Shown: positions 25,952-34,178 of the stretch, piece after piece
Position numbering within the stretch: position 1 is the first letter of the stretch
Layout of the letters: each line of letters opens with the position of its first letter
NCBI GenBank assembly: GCA_964203275.1
Contig: CAXNMF010000017.1
Span: 29,706-93,705 of the forward strand
Origin: Ga0077527 sp945862135
GTDB lineage: Bacteria > Pseudomonadota > Gammaproteobacteria > Burkholderiales > SG8-41
Reading direction: 5' to 3'
DNA length: 64,000 bases
Made by a program: the position numbers and the translations under genes
The notes under the pieces: generated by a model
Databases searched by the model: none
Told to the model about the DNA's origin: nothing
Seen by the model: only the letters and a program-made list of their open reading frames with translations

Positions 25952-25968
25952 GAACCTGCGAGCCAAAC

Positions 25969-26307
25969 ATGACAACCATTTTCGGAAAAATAATCCGCCG
26001 TGAAATCCCCGCTGACATCGTTTACGAGGACGATCAGTGTCTTGCGTTTCGTGACGTCAATCCGCAGGCGCCGACGCATGTGCTGCTGATTCCGAAGCGT
26101 GAGATCCCCAGGCTGGCAGATGCTGGTGAGAGCGATCAGGTTCTGATGGGGCACTTGCTGCTGACTGCCGGAAAGATTGCGCGTCAGCTGGGTGTTGGTG
26201 ATGCATTCCGCCTGGTGGTGAATAACGGCGCGGGGGCAGGGCAGACGGTGTTTCACCTGCATCTGCACATCCTCGCCGGGCGGCCGCTGCATTGGCCACC
26301 AGGTTGA
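25969..26307 (+). CDS. HIT (histidine triad) family nucleotide hydrolase/transferase
   Basis: A 112-residue HinT-type protein. IFGKIIRREIPADIVYEDD and LAFRDVNPQAPTHVLLIPK are the N-terminal strand motifs and HLHLHIL near residue 100 is the catalytic triad. HinT proteins hydrolyse adenosine phosphoramidates. The ATG at 25969 fits the family start. It converges with the TctC gene ending at 26323 (15-base gap). Confidence 0.93.
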   Translation: MTTIFGKIIRREIPADIVYEDDQCLAFRDVNPQAPTHVLLIPKREIPRLADAGESDQVLMGHLLLTAGKIARQLGVGDAFRLVVNNGAGAGQTVFHLHLHILAGRPLHWPPG

Positions 26308-26322
26308 CTGCTCCCGAGAGGG

Positions 26323-27294
26323 TCAATCCGCCTTGATGCCGAGTTCCTTGACGGCTGACTTATAGCGCAGCAGTTGATCGGCAACAAACTTGCTGAACTC
26401 ATCAGGTGAGTTGGTTACGGGATCAACGCCGAGCTGCATGAACTTTTGTGCTATTTCCGTTGAGCTGACTGCAGTTACAGTGGCCTTGTGAAGTTTTTGT
26501 AGTACGGACTTCGGCGTTTTCGACGGCGCCATCAGACCGAACCAGCCGAACGACTGATAGGTCGGTACTCCGGCCTCTGCGACCGTCGGTACATCCGGCA
26601 ATGTCGGCGAACGTTTCAGGCCGCCGACGGCAATGGCTTTGAGTTTTCCCGCCTGCACCTGCGAAGTCATGCTGGCCATCGGTCCGAAATAAAACTGGGT
26701 TTCTCCCGACATGGTCGCTGCGACAGAAGGCGCACCGCCCTTGTACGGAATATGGATAGTTTCTTTGGCAATGCCTGCGCGGTGCACGAACAGCGCAATC
26801 GCATAGTGGCTGGTAGAGCCGGTGCCACCGGAAGCGTAATTCAGTGCGCGCGGTTTGGCCTTGGCCATTGCGACCAGTTCGCTCACGGTATTGACCCGCA
26901 ACAACGGATTGGCTACCAGAAGGTTCTGCGAAATCGCGAACAGTGTGATTGGCGCAAAATCCTTTACCGGGTCGTAGTTGAGTTTGCTTTTCAGCGCAGG
27001 TGAAAATGAATGGGTGGAGACCGACGCGGCCAGCAGCGTGTAGCCGTCGGGATTGGCCTGGGCGGCGATTTCTGCACCCAGCGTGCCGCCGGCACCGCCG
27101 CGGTTGTCGATGACCATCGGCTGGCCCAGCGTTTCGCCGATCTTGGTGGCGACGATGCGGCCGATGGTGTCGTTTGCACCGCCCGGTGGATTCGGTGAAA
27201 TCATCCGCACCGGACGATTGGGAAATTCCTGCGCATGGACTGCGGGAGCGGCTGCGATAACTATACTGCAGGCGATTAACAGTGATTTATTCAT
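26323..27294 (-). CDS. Bug/TctC family periplasmic solute receptor
   Basis: A 323-residue receptor with a signal peptide ending PAVHAQ and mature start EFPNRPVRMISPNPPGGAND. DNRGGAGGTLGAEIAAQANPDG and IPYKGGAPSV are family motifs. GAGGAG sits just before the ATG at 27294. It is the last gene of a six-gene operon and probably captures the substrate the operon degrades. The membrane partner genes are not in the window. Confidence 0.9.
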   Translation of the reverse strand: MNKSLLIACSIVIAAAPAVHAQEFPNRPVRMISPNPPGGANDTIGRIVATKIGETLGQPMVIDNRGGAGGTLGAEIAAQANPDGYTLLAASVSTHSFSPALKSKLNYDPVKDFAPITLFAISQNLLVANPLLRVNTVSELVAMAKAKPRALNYASGGTGSTSHYAIALFVHRAGIAKETIHIPYKGGAPSVAATMSGETQFYFGPMASMTSQVQAGKLKAIAVGGLKRSPTLPDVPTVAEAGVPTYQSFGWFGLMAPSKTPKSVLQKLHKATVTAVSSTEIAQKFMQLGVDPVTNSPDEFSKFVADQLLRYKSAVKELGIKAD

Positions 27295-27329
27295 GATCTC
27301 CTCGGGGCGATTGCGGTGTGGCCGGTGTT

Positions 27330-28415
27330 TCAGGTTTCGAGCGGGAGCCTGACCGGAAGTCCGGAGCGCGCTGAACGTTCGATGGCTATGGTTGTCTGCA
27401 GGTTGATCATCGCCTGCTCCGGTGTGGTGTGCACCGTGGGACTGCCGGTGGCCAGATGGTCGAGCCAAGCGCGGGTTTCATTACCCAGTGGCCCCCAGAA
27501 GTCACCGACGGCCCAGTCGCCGGCGGTATTGCTGCCGAGGAAGGCCATGTTCACCGCATGGTCCGGCACATAGGCGTGCGGGATGCCGCGGTCCGAATAC
27601 AGCACATGGTCCATGTGGTCGTCGTCGATCAGCATGGTGCCTTCGGTGCCCAGCAGTTCGACGCGGTCGGATTGGCCCAGCGTCGGATATTTCGCGGGCA
27701 GGGCGTAGCTCACGCCGAAGTTGACCACGGCCCCGTCGGTGAAGGTCACGATGGCCCAGGTCACGTCGTGCGCGCCGTAACCGGCCTCCTTGAAGATGCC
27801 GTGCTGGCCGCGTGCAACCACTTCCACCGGTGGATTGCCTTCGAGGAACCAGCACATCAGGTCAACGTAATAGGTCAGCACATCCAGCACCGGGGTCGCA
27901 TGCGGATCGCGCTTGAGGATGGAGAAGGCCTGCGCGCGCGAGTTGTAGACCCGGGCCAGACCGCCGGTCACGTGGCCGAGCCGGCCCTGGATCATCTGTT
28001 CTTTTGCGCGCAGGTAACACTCCTTGTAGCGGCGGCTGTAGCCGATGCGTAATTCACCCTGGGTGGCTTTCAGTGTGGCGAGGATGTCCTCGGCATCGTT
28101 CAATGACAGCGCGATCGGTTTTTCCACCAGCACCGGCTTGCCGAGTTCGAGTGCACGTTTGATCGGCGCGGCATGTTCGCCTTCGGGCGTGGAGACGAAC
28201 ACCGCGGTGACTTCCGGGTGTTCGATCATGTCAAAGTTGTTGCCCGAATGGACATCGGCGCCGGTGGTTTTGGCGAGTGCCGCGGCGCGTGCCGGATCCA
28301 GATCGGATATCGCGAGAAATCCGACGGACGGGTGTTTGGCGGACAGGCGCGCGCGTAGCGTGCCGATGCGGCCGGCGCCGATGACGGCGATGCCGAGTTT
28401 TTTGCTGGCTTTCAA
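27330..28415 (-). CDS. Gfo/Idh/MocA family oxidoreductase (inositol dehydrogenase-like)
   Basis: A 361-residue NAD(P)-dependent dehydrogenase. GIAVIGAGRIGTLRARL is the coenzyme motif, VLVEKPIALS the EKP motif with the catalytic Lys, and VLDVLTYYVDLMCW holds the D-x3-H-like position (here Asp and Tyr in place of the common Asp-x3-His). It is closest in style to myo-inositol 2-dehydrogenases, with the inositol-type GYSRRYKECYL. Translation starts at TTG 28415 behind AGGAGGAG, an unusual but well-supported start. It is fifth in the operon. Confidence 0.87.
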   Translation of the reverse strand: MKASKKLGIAVIGAGRIGTLRARLSAKHPSVGFLAISDLDPARAAALAKTTGADVHSGNNFDMIEHPEVTAVFVSTPEGEHAAPIKRALELGKPVLVEKPIALSLNDAEDILATLKATQGELRIGYSRRYKECYLRAKEQMIQGRLGHVTGGLARVYNSRAQAFSILKRDPHATPVLDVLTYYVDLMCWFLEGNPPVEVVARGQHGIFKEAGYGAHDVTWAIVTFTDGAVVNFGVSYALPAKYPTLGQSDRVELLGTEGTMLIDDDHMDHVLYSDRGIPHAYVPDHAVNMAFLGSNTAGDWAVGDFWGPLGNETRAWLDHLATGSPTVHTTPEQAMINLQTTIAIERSARSGLPVRLPLET

Positions 28416-28464
28416 AGGGGCTCCTCCTGATGCGGCGACGCTGTGCGCCGTCTTGCCCCCTATT

Positions 28465-29442
28465 CTAGTAGACGCGGTGCGCGACCGTCCCGCCGCTCAG
28501 CACATGCTGGACGTTTTCCCAGGAGACCTTGAACAGAAAGGCTGCAGACTGGCGGGTCACGCCGGCCACATGCGGCGTCAGCAGCAGCCGCGAGGCGGCT
28601 TCGCCCTCGAGTATGAGCAGCGGGTTGTCCGGTGTCGCCGGTTCAATGCTGTAAACGTCGACAGCAGCGCCGGCGATGCGTTTGTCCTGCAGGGCCTGCG
28701 CCAGCGCGGCTTCATCGACGACGCCGCCGCGGGCGCCGTTGATTAGCACGGCTTCCGGTTTCATCGTTGCGAGCTGCGCAGCGCCGATCAGGTTTGTGGT
28801 TGCTGGAATCAACGGCACGTGCAGCGTGACGACATCGGCGGTTTTCAGTAATTCATCAAGCGCCATGCCACGGGCCTTCATTGCATCGGCCTTGGTCTTG
28901 TCTTTGAGAGCGGGGTCGAAATAAACGATGTTGCAGCCGATGCGGTGAAAGGCTTGCGCCACTGCCATGCCGATCACGCCCATGCCTACGACGCCGACGG
29001 TCGCGCCATCGATGCCGGCGAGGTTGTCGGCCATCATGCGGTTGCGGAAGGCGACGTAATTACCTTTCTTGATTTCGGCATCGGCCCAGGCGAAGCGGCG
29101 CAGCAGAACTGACGCGCAGCTGGTGGTGTATTCGGCCAACGCGGAATTACTCCCGCCGGGGACGTTGGCGACGGGGATGCCGAGTTTCTTGAGCGCCGCT
29201 TCATCAAGGCGGTCGACGCCGGCGCCGGTGATTTGCACCACTTTCAGCGACGTGCCTTCGAACAGCGCGGCGGGCAGCTTCGGGCCGACGGCTGGCATCA
29301 CGACGGCACGCGCTTCCTTCATCAGGCCCGGAACATCCGCATCGTCAGGTTTGCGGTAGGCGATGTTGATGTTTTTCGGCGGCGTGACGCCGACACGGGT
29401 GAAGTCGGCTTCGGGGCGGAGGCAGAGAACGTCTATGGACAT
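28465..29442 (-). CDS. D-2-hydroxyacid dehydrogenase family protein
   Basis: A 325-residue enzyme of the D-2-hydroxyacid/phosphoglycerate dehydrogenase family. It has GVVGMGVIGMAVAQAF as the NAD motif, NGARGGVVDEAALAQAL with the substrate Arg, a Glu in DVYSIEPA and a His in LTPHVAGVT. The final His sits in PHVAG instead of PHxAS, a mild variant. Translation starts at 29442; the open frame upstream is formed by an inserted repeat and is not coding. It is fourth in the operon. Confidence 0.87.
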   Translation of the reverse strand: MSIDVLCLRPEADFTRVGVTPPKNINIAYRKPDDADVPGLMKEARAVVMPAVGPKLPAALFEGTSLKVVQITGAGVDRLDEAALKKLGIPVANVPGGSNSALAEYTTSCASVLLRRFAWADAEIKKGNYVAFRNRMMADNLAGIDGATVGVVGMGVIGMAVAQAFHRIGCNIVYFDPALKDKTKADAMKARGMALDELLKTADVVTLHVPLIPATTNLIGAAQLATMKPEAVLINGARGGVVDEAALAQALQDKRIAGAAVDVYSIEPATPDNPLLILEGEAASRLLLTPHVAGVTRQSAAFLFKVSWENVQHVLSGGTVAHRVY

Positions 29443-29460
29443 GAATGAAAACCTTTTTTT

Positions 29461-29553
29461 GCCACAGAGGTCACAGAGAGCACAGAGAAAAACCAGGAAG
29501 TATTTCGTCCGGGTGTTTCCGCAGTTCTCTGTGTCCTCTGTGATCTCTGTGGC
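29461..29553. repeat. CACAGAG-type inverted repeat
   Basis: Arms of 29 bases (29461-29489 and 29525-29553) match in 26 positions and are built from three CACAGAG units each, with a 35-base spacer. This is a recognisable intergenic repeat class found in several proteobacteria. It lies between the cupin stop codon and the dehydrogenase start, inside an operon, where its RNA would form a long hairpin. Confidence 0.9.
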
Positions 29554-29936
29554 TAGGGTTTGGGGGCTGCAGTTTCCTGCGTACGTTTCGCGATGTCCGA
29601 AACCGGGAAAAAACACAGCAGCACCAACGGTTCGCTGCCTGTGTTGCGCGTGGCGTGCTTCTCGCCCGACGGAATCAGGATGGTATCGCCGGCTTTCAGC
29701 GGATAGTTGCCGCTGTCGGCTTCGGTGCAGCCTTCACCGGACATCACAAAAATGCATTCTTCAAAACCCTGATGGAAATGCCGGCCGCGCGGGCTTTCGC
29801 CCTGTTTGACCGGCGGAATTTCCACCAGTCGCAGGGTGACTGCCTGCGAGCCTTTTTCGCCGGAAACGATTTCCAGTGATTTGCGGCCGGGCAGGCCCAT
29901 GCTTTTGGCTGCTTCCTGCGTCAGTACTTTTGCCAT
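29553..29936 (-). CDS. Cupin-domain protein
   Basis: A 127-residue single-domain cupin. GRHFHQGFEECIFVMSGEG is cupin motif 1 with its His/Glu metal ligands, and LIPSGEKHATRNTGSEPL is motif 2 with the final His. It probably binds a metal and a small acid; isomerase, dioxygenase or sensor roles are all possible. The stop codon merges with the inverted repeat that follows. It is third in the operon. Confidence 0.87.
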   Translation of the reverse strand: MAKVLTQEAAKSMGLPGRKSLEIVSGEKGSQAVTLRLVEIPPVKQGESPRGRHFHQGFEECIFVMSGEGCTEADSGNYPLKAGDTILIPSGEKHATRNTGSEPLVLLCFFPVSDIAKRTQETAAPKP

Positions 29937-29981
29937 CAGAATCTCCGCATCAGCGCCCGAAGGGGCGCGGGGTATGCAACA

Positions 29982-30809
29982 TTATCCCGCGATTTTCAGG
30001 TGCTTGATTTCGGCAGTGCCGCCTTGTGCTTCGTCGAGAAGCGCAAAGATTTCGCCACATTCCTTGGCGATGGCGTCGGCGATGTCGTTGAGCATTTTGA
30101 CGCCCTTGGCTGCAGTGGCATGTTCCGGCGCGCCGTACCAGCCCGTGGCGGCGATGGTCTTGATGTCGCGCAGAACTGGCTGATAGCTGCGGGTGCGGCG
30201 CAGGCGATCCCATTTGCGACCGTGGCTATGGTCGGATGAATTGACATTGTCGATACGGTCGAGGTGCACCAGATTCGGCTGGTAGGCGAGCACGGCCAGT
30301 GCTTCGATTTCACCGCCGTGAGTCAGACCGCCGCAGTCGTGGCCGTAGAGTTCGGCGGCAACGTAGCAAGCTTGTACAACGATCACGCTCATGCCGACTT
30401 CGCGGTGCAGCTTTTCGGAAGCAATCGCCAGTGACGGAATGTTGCCTTCGTGCCAGTTGAGGATCAGCAGGCGCTTGGCGCCGTGCTGCGCGGTAGAAGC
30501 GCAGGTTTCGGTGACGACACGCTGATAAGTGTCCGGCGACAGCGTGATGGTGCCTTCGAAGGGCATGTGCATCGGCGTGACGCCCAGTGGTCCGCCCGGC
30601 AGCACCAGACCGTCCATGCGCTCGGCCACGGCGTGGCCGATGATGTTGGCGGCGTAGATGTCGGTGCCTGTGGGCAGGTGCGGGCCGTGCTGTTCAACGC
30701 TGCCCGCCGGCAGGATCACCAGCGGGTTCTTTTTGAACTGCGCGGCGATCTCGGGCTGAGTGAGGTCGATGAAGTAACGCGTGGCCAGTTTTGAAGATGA
30801 GTTTGACAT
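29982..30809 (-). CDS. Creatininase family hydrolase
   Basis: A 275-residue protein with the creatininase fold. LPAGSVEQHGPHLPTGTDI has the metal-binding Glu and His, LILNWHEGN the Asn/His part, and GLTHGGEIEAL the further metal ligands. Family members hydrolyse cyclic amides, lactones or cyclic diketones; IolN, which opens a diketo-inositol ring, belongs here. Two Gfo/Idh dehydrogenases in the same operon make a cyclic polyol or lactone substrate plausible. The ATG at 30809 starts the conserved region. Confidence 0.88.
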   Translation of the reverse strand: MSNSSSKLATRYFIDLTQPEIAAQFKKNPLVILPAGSVEQHGPHLPTGTDIYAANIIGHAVAERMDGLVLPGGPLGVTPMHMPFEGTITLSPDTYQRVVTETCASTAQHGAKRLLILNWHEGNIPSLAIASEKLHREVGMSVIVVQACYVAAELYGHDCGGLTHGGEIEALAVLAYQPNLVHLDRIDNVNSSDHSHGRKWDRLRRTRSYQPVLRDIKTIAATGWYGAPEHATAAKGVKMLNDIADAIAKECGEIFALLDEAQGGTAEIKHLKIAG

Positions 30810-30822
30810 GTCGGCTTCTCTG

Positions 30823-31905
30823 TCAGGCCGCGCGTTTTGCATCGTTCTTGGCGCGGGCGTCGTTCATCACTTCCTCGACGGTCACGCATTGACCTTTGCG
30901 GTCGATTGACTTCAGTGCGGCATTGGTCAAGGCAACCGCGACGTTGCCGTTGTGCGCGGTGAGTTCGTTGGGCTTGCCCGAGAGGCAGCTGCCGGCAAAG
31001 GCTTCAAGTTCGGCGCGGAACATGTCGGATTCCGGAAGCTTGATGTCTTCACGCTTGCCCCAGCCGTCCTTGCCGCGCTGGATATAGAGCACGGAGTTTT
31101 TATGCAACAGATGCGGCGTATCCCAGGTGCCGAAATCTATTTCGTAGTGCATCAGGCCCTTGGAGCCGAACACACGCACCGAGAAAATACCGGGCGAGGT
31201 CCAGCAGGAGCCGACGTAGCCGAGCTTGCCATCCTTGAAGCGCACCATTGACATCGACTGGTCATCGACTTCGGCGCCGACCGGCGACAGCTTGGAGGCC
31301 ATCGACGACACTTCCTGCGGCTCACCGCCGAGCATGTGCAGCACGTCGAACTGGTGGATCGCTAGTTGCGACAGCGGGCCGCCGGGGGCACGGTCCTTGT
31401 ACCAGCGCCAGGTCTGCGGCGTCAGTTCCAGCGCACGTTCGTTGGAAAAGTTGGCTTCCATGAAAGCGACGCGGCCGAGTTCGCCGGCGTCGATTTTTTC
31501 CTTGATGATGCGGATGCCAGCCATCAGGCGCGCGCTGTGGCCGACGGTGACGGTGACGCCGTACTGCTTTTGCAGGGCTTCGATCTTCAGGCCATCTTCC
31601 AGCGTCTGCGAGATCGGCTTTTCGGTGTAAACATGTTTGCCGCCCTTGGCGACGATTTCGGCCATCGGCAGATGCTGCTCGTTCGGCACGGTGAGGATCA
31701 CGCCCTTGATTTCCGGATTGGACAGCATCGCCTGCATGTCGGGCACTGCGGGCACACCCATTTCGGCGGCGAAGGCGTCGCGTTTTTCCTGCGAGCGGCT
31801 GTAGCCGGCAACAATCTGAACCTTGTCGGATTGTTTGGCGGCGCGGGTCAGAACTTTGGCCCAGCGGCCGAGGCCGACGATACCGACTTTGACGGGGGTG
31901 CTCAT
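30823..31905 (-). CDS. Gfo/Idh/MocA family oxidoreductase
   Basis: A 360-residue dehydrogenase and first gene of the operon. GIVGLGRWAKVLTRAA is the coenzyme motif, VYTEKPISQT the EKP motif, and GGPLSQLAIHQFDVLHMLGG contains the His-x3-Asp of the active site. It differs from the other Gfo/Idh protein of the operon (27330-28415), so the two probably oxidise different positions or intermediates. GAGGAG precedes the ATG at 31905. A GntR regulator is divergent, with an operator between them. Confidence 0.88.
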   Translation of the reverse strand: MSTPVKVGIVGLGRWAKVLTRAAKQSDKVQIVAGYSRSQEKRDAFAAEMGVPAVPDMQAMLSNPEIKGVILTVPNEQHLPMAEIVAKGGKHVYTEKPISQTLEDGLKIEALQKQYGVTVTVGHSARLMAGIRIIKEKIDAGELGRVAFMEANFSNERALELTPQTWRWYKDRAPGGPLSQLAIHQFDVLHMLGGEPQEVSSMASKLSPVGAEVDDQSMSMVRFKDGKLGYVGSCWTSPGIFSVRVFGSKGLMHYEIDFGTWDTPHLLHKNSVLYIQRGKDGWGKREDIKLPESDMFRAELEAFAGSCLSGKPNELTAHNGNVAVALTNAALKSIDRKGQCVTVEEVMNDARAKNDAKRAA

Positions 31906-32017
31906 GGATGCGTGCTCCTCACTGAATTTGAATGACGAATGGCTAATTGATGGCAAAAAACGGGGAAATCTGTGATCCGGCCCGGGCAAAACAAAGGCTT
32001 GCCGACGGCATCAGCTC

Positions 32018-32040
32018 GTAATATCGTATTACGGTATTAC
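32018..32040. promoter_or_regulatory. Palindromic operator in the GntR/operon divergent region
   Basis: GTAATATCGTATTAC (32018-32032) is a perfect inverted repeat with a three-base centre. An extra half-site GTATTAC follows at 32034-32040. It lies 113 bases from the start of the leftward operon and 18 bases from the GntR ATG, so binding by the GntR protein could control both genes and itself. Confidence 0.7.
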
Positions 32041-32057
32041 GGTAAGGGTCAACCGGC

Positions 32058-32771
32058 ATGCGATGCAACTCAATGAATAACCTGAAAATCGAAAATATTC
32101 AGAAACTTGCAGCGCCTTTGCGGTTGCAGGTACTCGACGGTTTACGCCGCGCGATCATTGAAGGACGGCTGGCGCCGGGGGCGAGGCTGACCGAACGCGA
32201 ACTCACCGAGATGATGGGGGTGTCACGCACCGTAATCCGTGAAGCGCTGCGCCAGCTCGAAACCGAAGGGTTGATCGCCAATGTTCCGAACAAAGGTCCG
32301 GTGGTACGCGCACTGTCTCAGGCGGAAGCGAAGGATCTTTACACCATACGCGCCGTGCTCGAAGGGCTGGCGGCGCGGCTGTTCGTGCAGAACGCCGGTG
32401 AAGCTGAACTGAAACGCCTGGCGCAGGCGCTGGACGTGGTGGCCGGCGCTTACGAACGCGGTGATGCGCAGGAAGTACTCGAAACCAAAAACCGGTTTTA
32501 TGAAGTGCTTTTCGAAGGCGCCGGCAGCGAGACGCTCTCGTCAATGCTCAGTACGCTGCATGCGCGCATCTGGCGCTGGCGTGCGCTGGGGCTCTCGCAC
32601 CCGCAGCGTTCCGACAGCCGTTCAAAGGAAAGCGTCAAGGGACTGCGCGCGATGCTCGCCGCCATCCGCAAGCGCGACGCCGAGGCGGCGGAACGGTTGA
32701 CGCGCGACGAGGCGCACGGAGCTGCTGCCGAGGTCATGCGCCTGATCGAAATCGGCAGTAAAGCCGGTTGA
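32058..32771 (+). CDS. GntR family transcriptional regulator with FCD domain
   Basis: A 237-residue regulator. The winged helix-turn-helix spans about 20-85 (GARLTERELTEMMGVSRTVIREALRQLETEGLI). The FCD effector domain spans about 95-220, with YTIRAVLEGLAARLF and the metal-type Asp/His positions near ETKNRFYEVLF and DEAHGAAAEVM. FCD regulators bind carboxylates or sugar acids. AAGGG at 32044-32048 supports the ATG at 32058; 32073 is an alternative. It is divergent from the six-gene catabolic operon and probably represses it. Confidence 0.9.
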   Translation: MRCNSMNNLKIENIQKLAAPLRLQVLDGLRRAIIEGRLAPGARLTERELTEMMGVSRTVIREALRQLETEGLIANVPNKGPVVRALSQAEAKDLYTIRAVLEGLAARLFVQNAGEAELKRLAQALDVVAGAYERGDAQEVLETKNRFYEVLFEGAGSETLSSMLSTLHARIWRWRALGLSHPQRSDSRSKESVKGLRAMLAAIRKRDAEAAERLTRDEAHGAAAEVMRLIEIGSKAG

Positions 32772-32781
32772 GCGCGAATCG

Positions 32782-33522
32782 TTGATTACACTCAACCATC
32801 TGGAGTGGGGCTACTGCGCGGTCGTGCTGGTCGCCAGCTACGCGCTGCGCGGCAGCACCGGTTTCGGCGGTTTTGCCGCAATGCCGCTGCTGGCGCTGGT
32901 GATCCCGATGAAAGTGCTGGTTCCGGTGTGGACGCTGCTGACGATTTCGTCGTCGGCGACGCTGTTCGGCAAGGATCGCAAGCATGTGTCCTTCCCGATG
33001 ATCCTGCGCATCCTGCCGTCGTGTACGCTGGGCATCCTGCTCGGGCTGTGGCTGTTCAAGACGCTGGATGCCGCGTGGTTGACGCGCGGGCTGGGCGCGC
33101 TGGTGTCCAGCTATGGGCTGTATGCCTTGTGGCAGACCCGCGGTAGCGGGCCGGCAACACCGCCCCCGCGCGCGGTCGCCACCGCGGCGAGTTTTCTTGC
33201 CGGTGCCGTGGGCACGATGTTCGGCACCATGGCGAGCCTGTTCTTCGCGGTTTACATGGATGCCATCCGTGTCACCAAGGATCAGTTTCGCGGCACGCTC
33301 GCAGCGTTGATGATGACGCTGGCAGTGATCCGCGGTCTGGGTTATTACGCCGTCGGAGAATTCGGTCGCGAATCGCTACTGCTGTTTGCCGCGGCGCTGC
33401 CCTTCATGCTGACCGGCATCTTTCTCGGCGACCGCATACACACCGGCATGAGCGAGAAGGTTTTCCGCCGCACGGTGTGCGCCATACTGATCCTCAGCGG
33501 CATTCCCTTGATGCTGAAATGA
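32782..33522 (+). CDS. Sulfite exporter TauE/SafE family permease
   Basis: A 246-residue membrane protein with seven to eight predicted helices. ALRGSTGFGGFAAMPLLALVIPMKV is the first conserved half-motif, and GTMASLFFAVYMDAIRVTKDQFRGTLAAL the second. The family exports sulfite, sulfoacetate or other small anions, and may serve the substrate of the neighbouring operon. A TTG start at 32782 is used because no ATG is in frame before the first helix. It follows the GntR gene by ten bases. Confidence 0.83.
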   Translation: MITLNHLEWGYCAVVLVASYALRGSTGFGGFAAMPLLALVIPMKVLVPVWTLLTISSSATLFGKDRKHVSFPMILRILPSCTLGILLGLWLFKTLDAAWLTRGLGALVSSYGLYALWQTRGSGPATPPPRAVATAASFLAGAVGTMFGTMASLFFAVYMDAIRVTKDQFRGTLAALMMTLAVIRGLGYYAVGEFGRESLLLFAAALPFMLTGIFLGDRIHTGMSEKVFRRTVCAILILSGIPLMLK

Positions 33523-33533
33523 CGGCGCCGCGC

Positions 33534-34076
33534 TCAGTGCTCGCTGCGGCGATGCGCTGACTGGGTGAGTTTCTCGGTGTAGGCGATCGCCATGGCCGAC
33601 AGCACGAAAGTCATGTGGATCAGTGTCTGCCACATCAGCGTTTTTTCGTCGTACTGCGACGCGTTGATGAAGGTTTTCAGCAGGTGGATCGACGAGATGC
33701 CGATGATGGCGGTCGCCAGCTTGACCTTCAGCACGCCTGCGTTGACGTGCGACAGCCATTCCGGCTGGTCAGGGTGGCCTTCGAGATCCAGCCTTGATAC
33801 GAAAGTTTCCCAGCCGCCGACGATGACCATCACCAGCAGGTTGGAGATCATCACCACGTCGATCAGGCCGAGGACGATCAGCATGATCTCCACCTCGGTG
33901 ACGTTCTTCACCGTGAGCATCTGGACCAGGTGCACCAGTTCGGTCCAGAACTGCCAGACATAAACACCCTGTGCGACGATCAGTCCAAGGTAAAGCGGCG
34001 CCTGCAGCCAGCGGCTCATGAATATCCAGCGCGGCAGGCGGCGCAGCGAATTGGACGGTTTGTTGGTGTTGTTCAT
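33534..34076 (-). CDS. YqhA/UPF0114 family membrane protein
   Basis: A 180-residue inner-membrane protein with about four helices. WLQAPLYLGLIVAQGVYVWQFW, LIVLGLIDVVMISNLLVMVIVGGWETFVS and AGVLKVKLATAIIGISSIHLL are the conserved segments of this family. The function is unknown in all members I know. It converges with the TauE-family gene (11-base gap). The ATG at 34076 is preferred over an open frame reaching 34130. Confidence 0.87.
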   Translation of the reverse strand: MNNTNKPSNSLRRLPRWIFMSRWLQAPLYLGLIVAQGVYVWQFWTELVHLVQMLTVKNVTEVEIMLIVLGLIDVVMISNLLVMVIVGGWETFVSRLDLEGHPDQPEWLSHVNAGVLKVKLATAIIGISSIHLLKTFINASQYDEKTLMWQTLIHMTFVLSAMAIAYTEKLTQSAHRRSEH

Positions 34077-34178
34077 GGTTTTGGGGTTCGGTTGAGGCTT
34101 TGATTGAAGTGGGTCTGTTTCAGGCGCCACATTAAAATATTCAATTAAAACAATTAGTTAATTGATTATACCGCAGTC

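Noticed and set aside
29443..29616. A coding extension upstream of the dehydrogenase at 29442
   Set aside because: The translated peptide comes from the CACAGAG inverted repeat, a common false N-terminal extension; the conserved protein starts at 29442.
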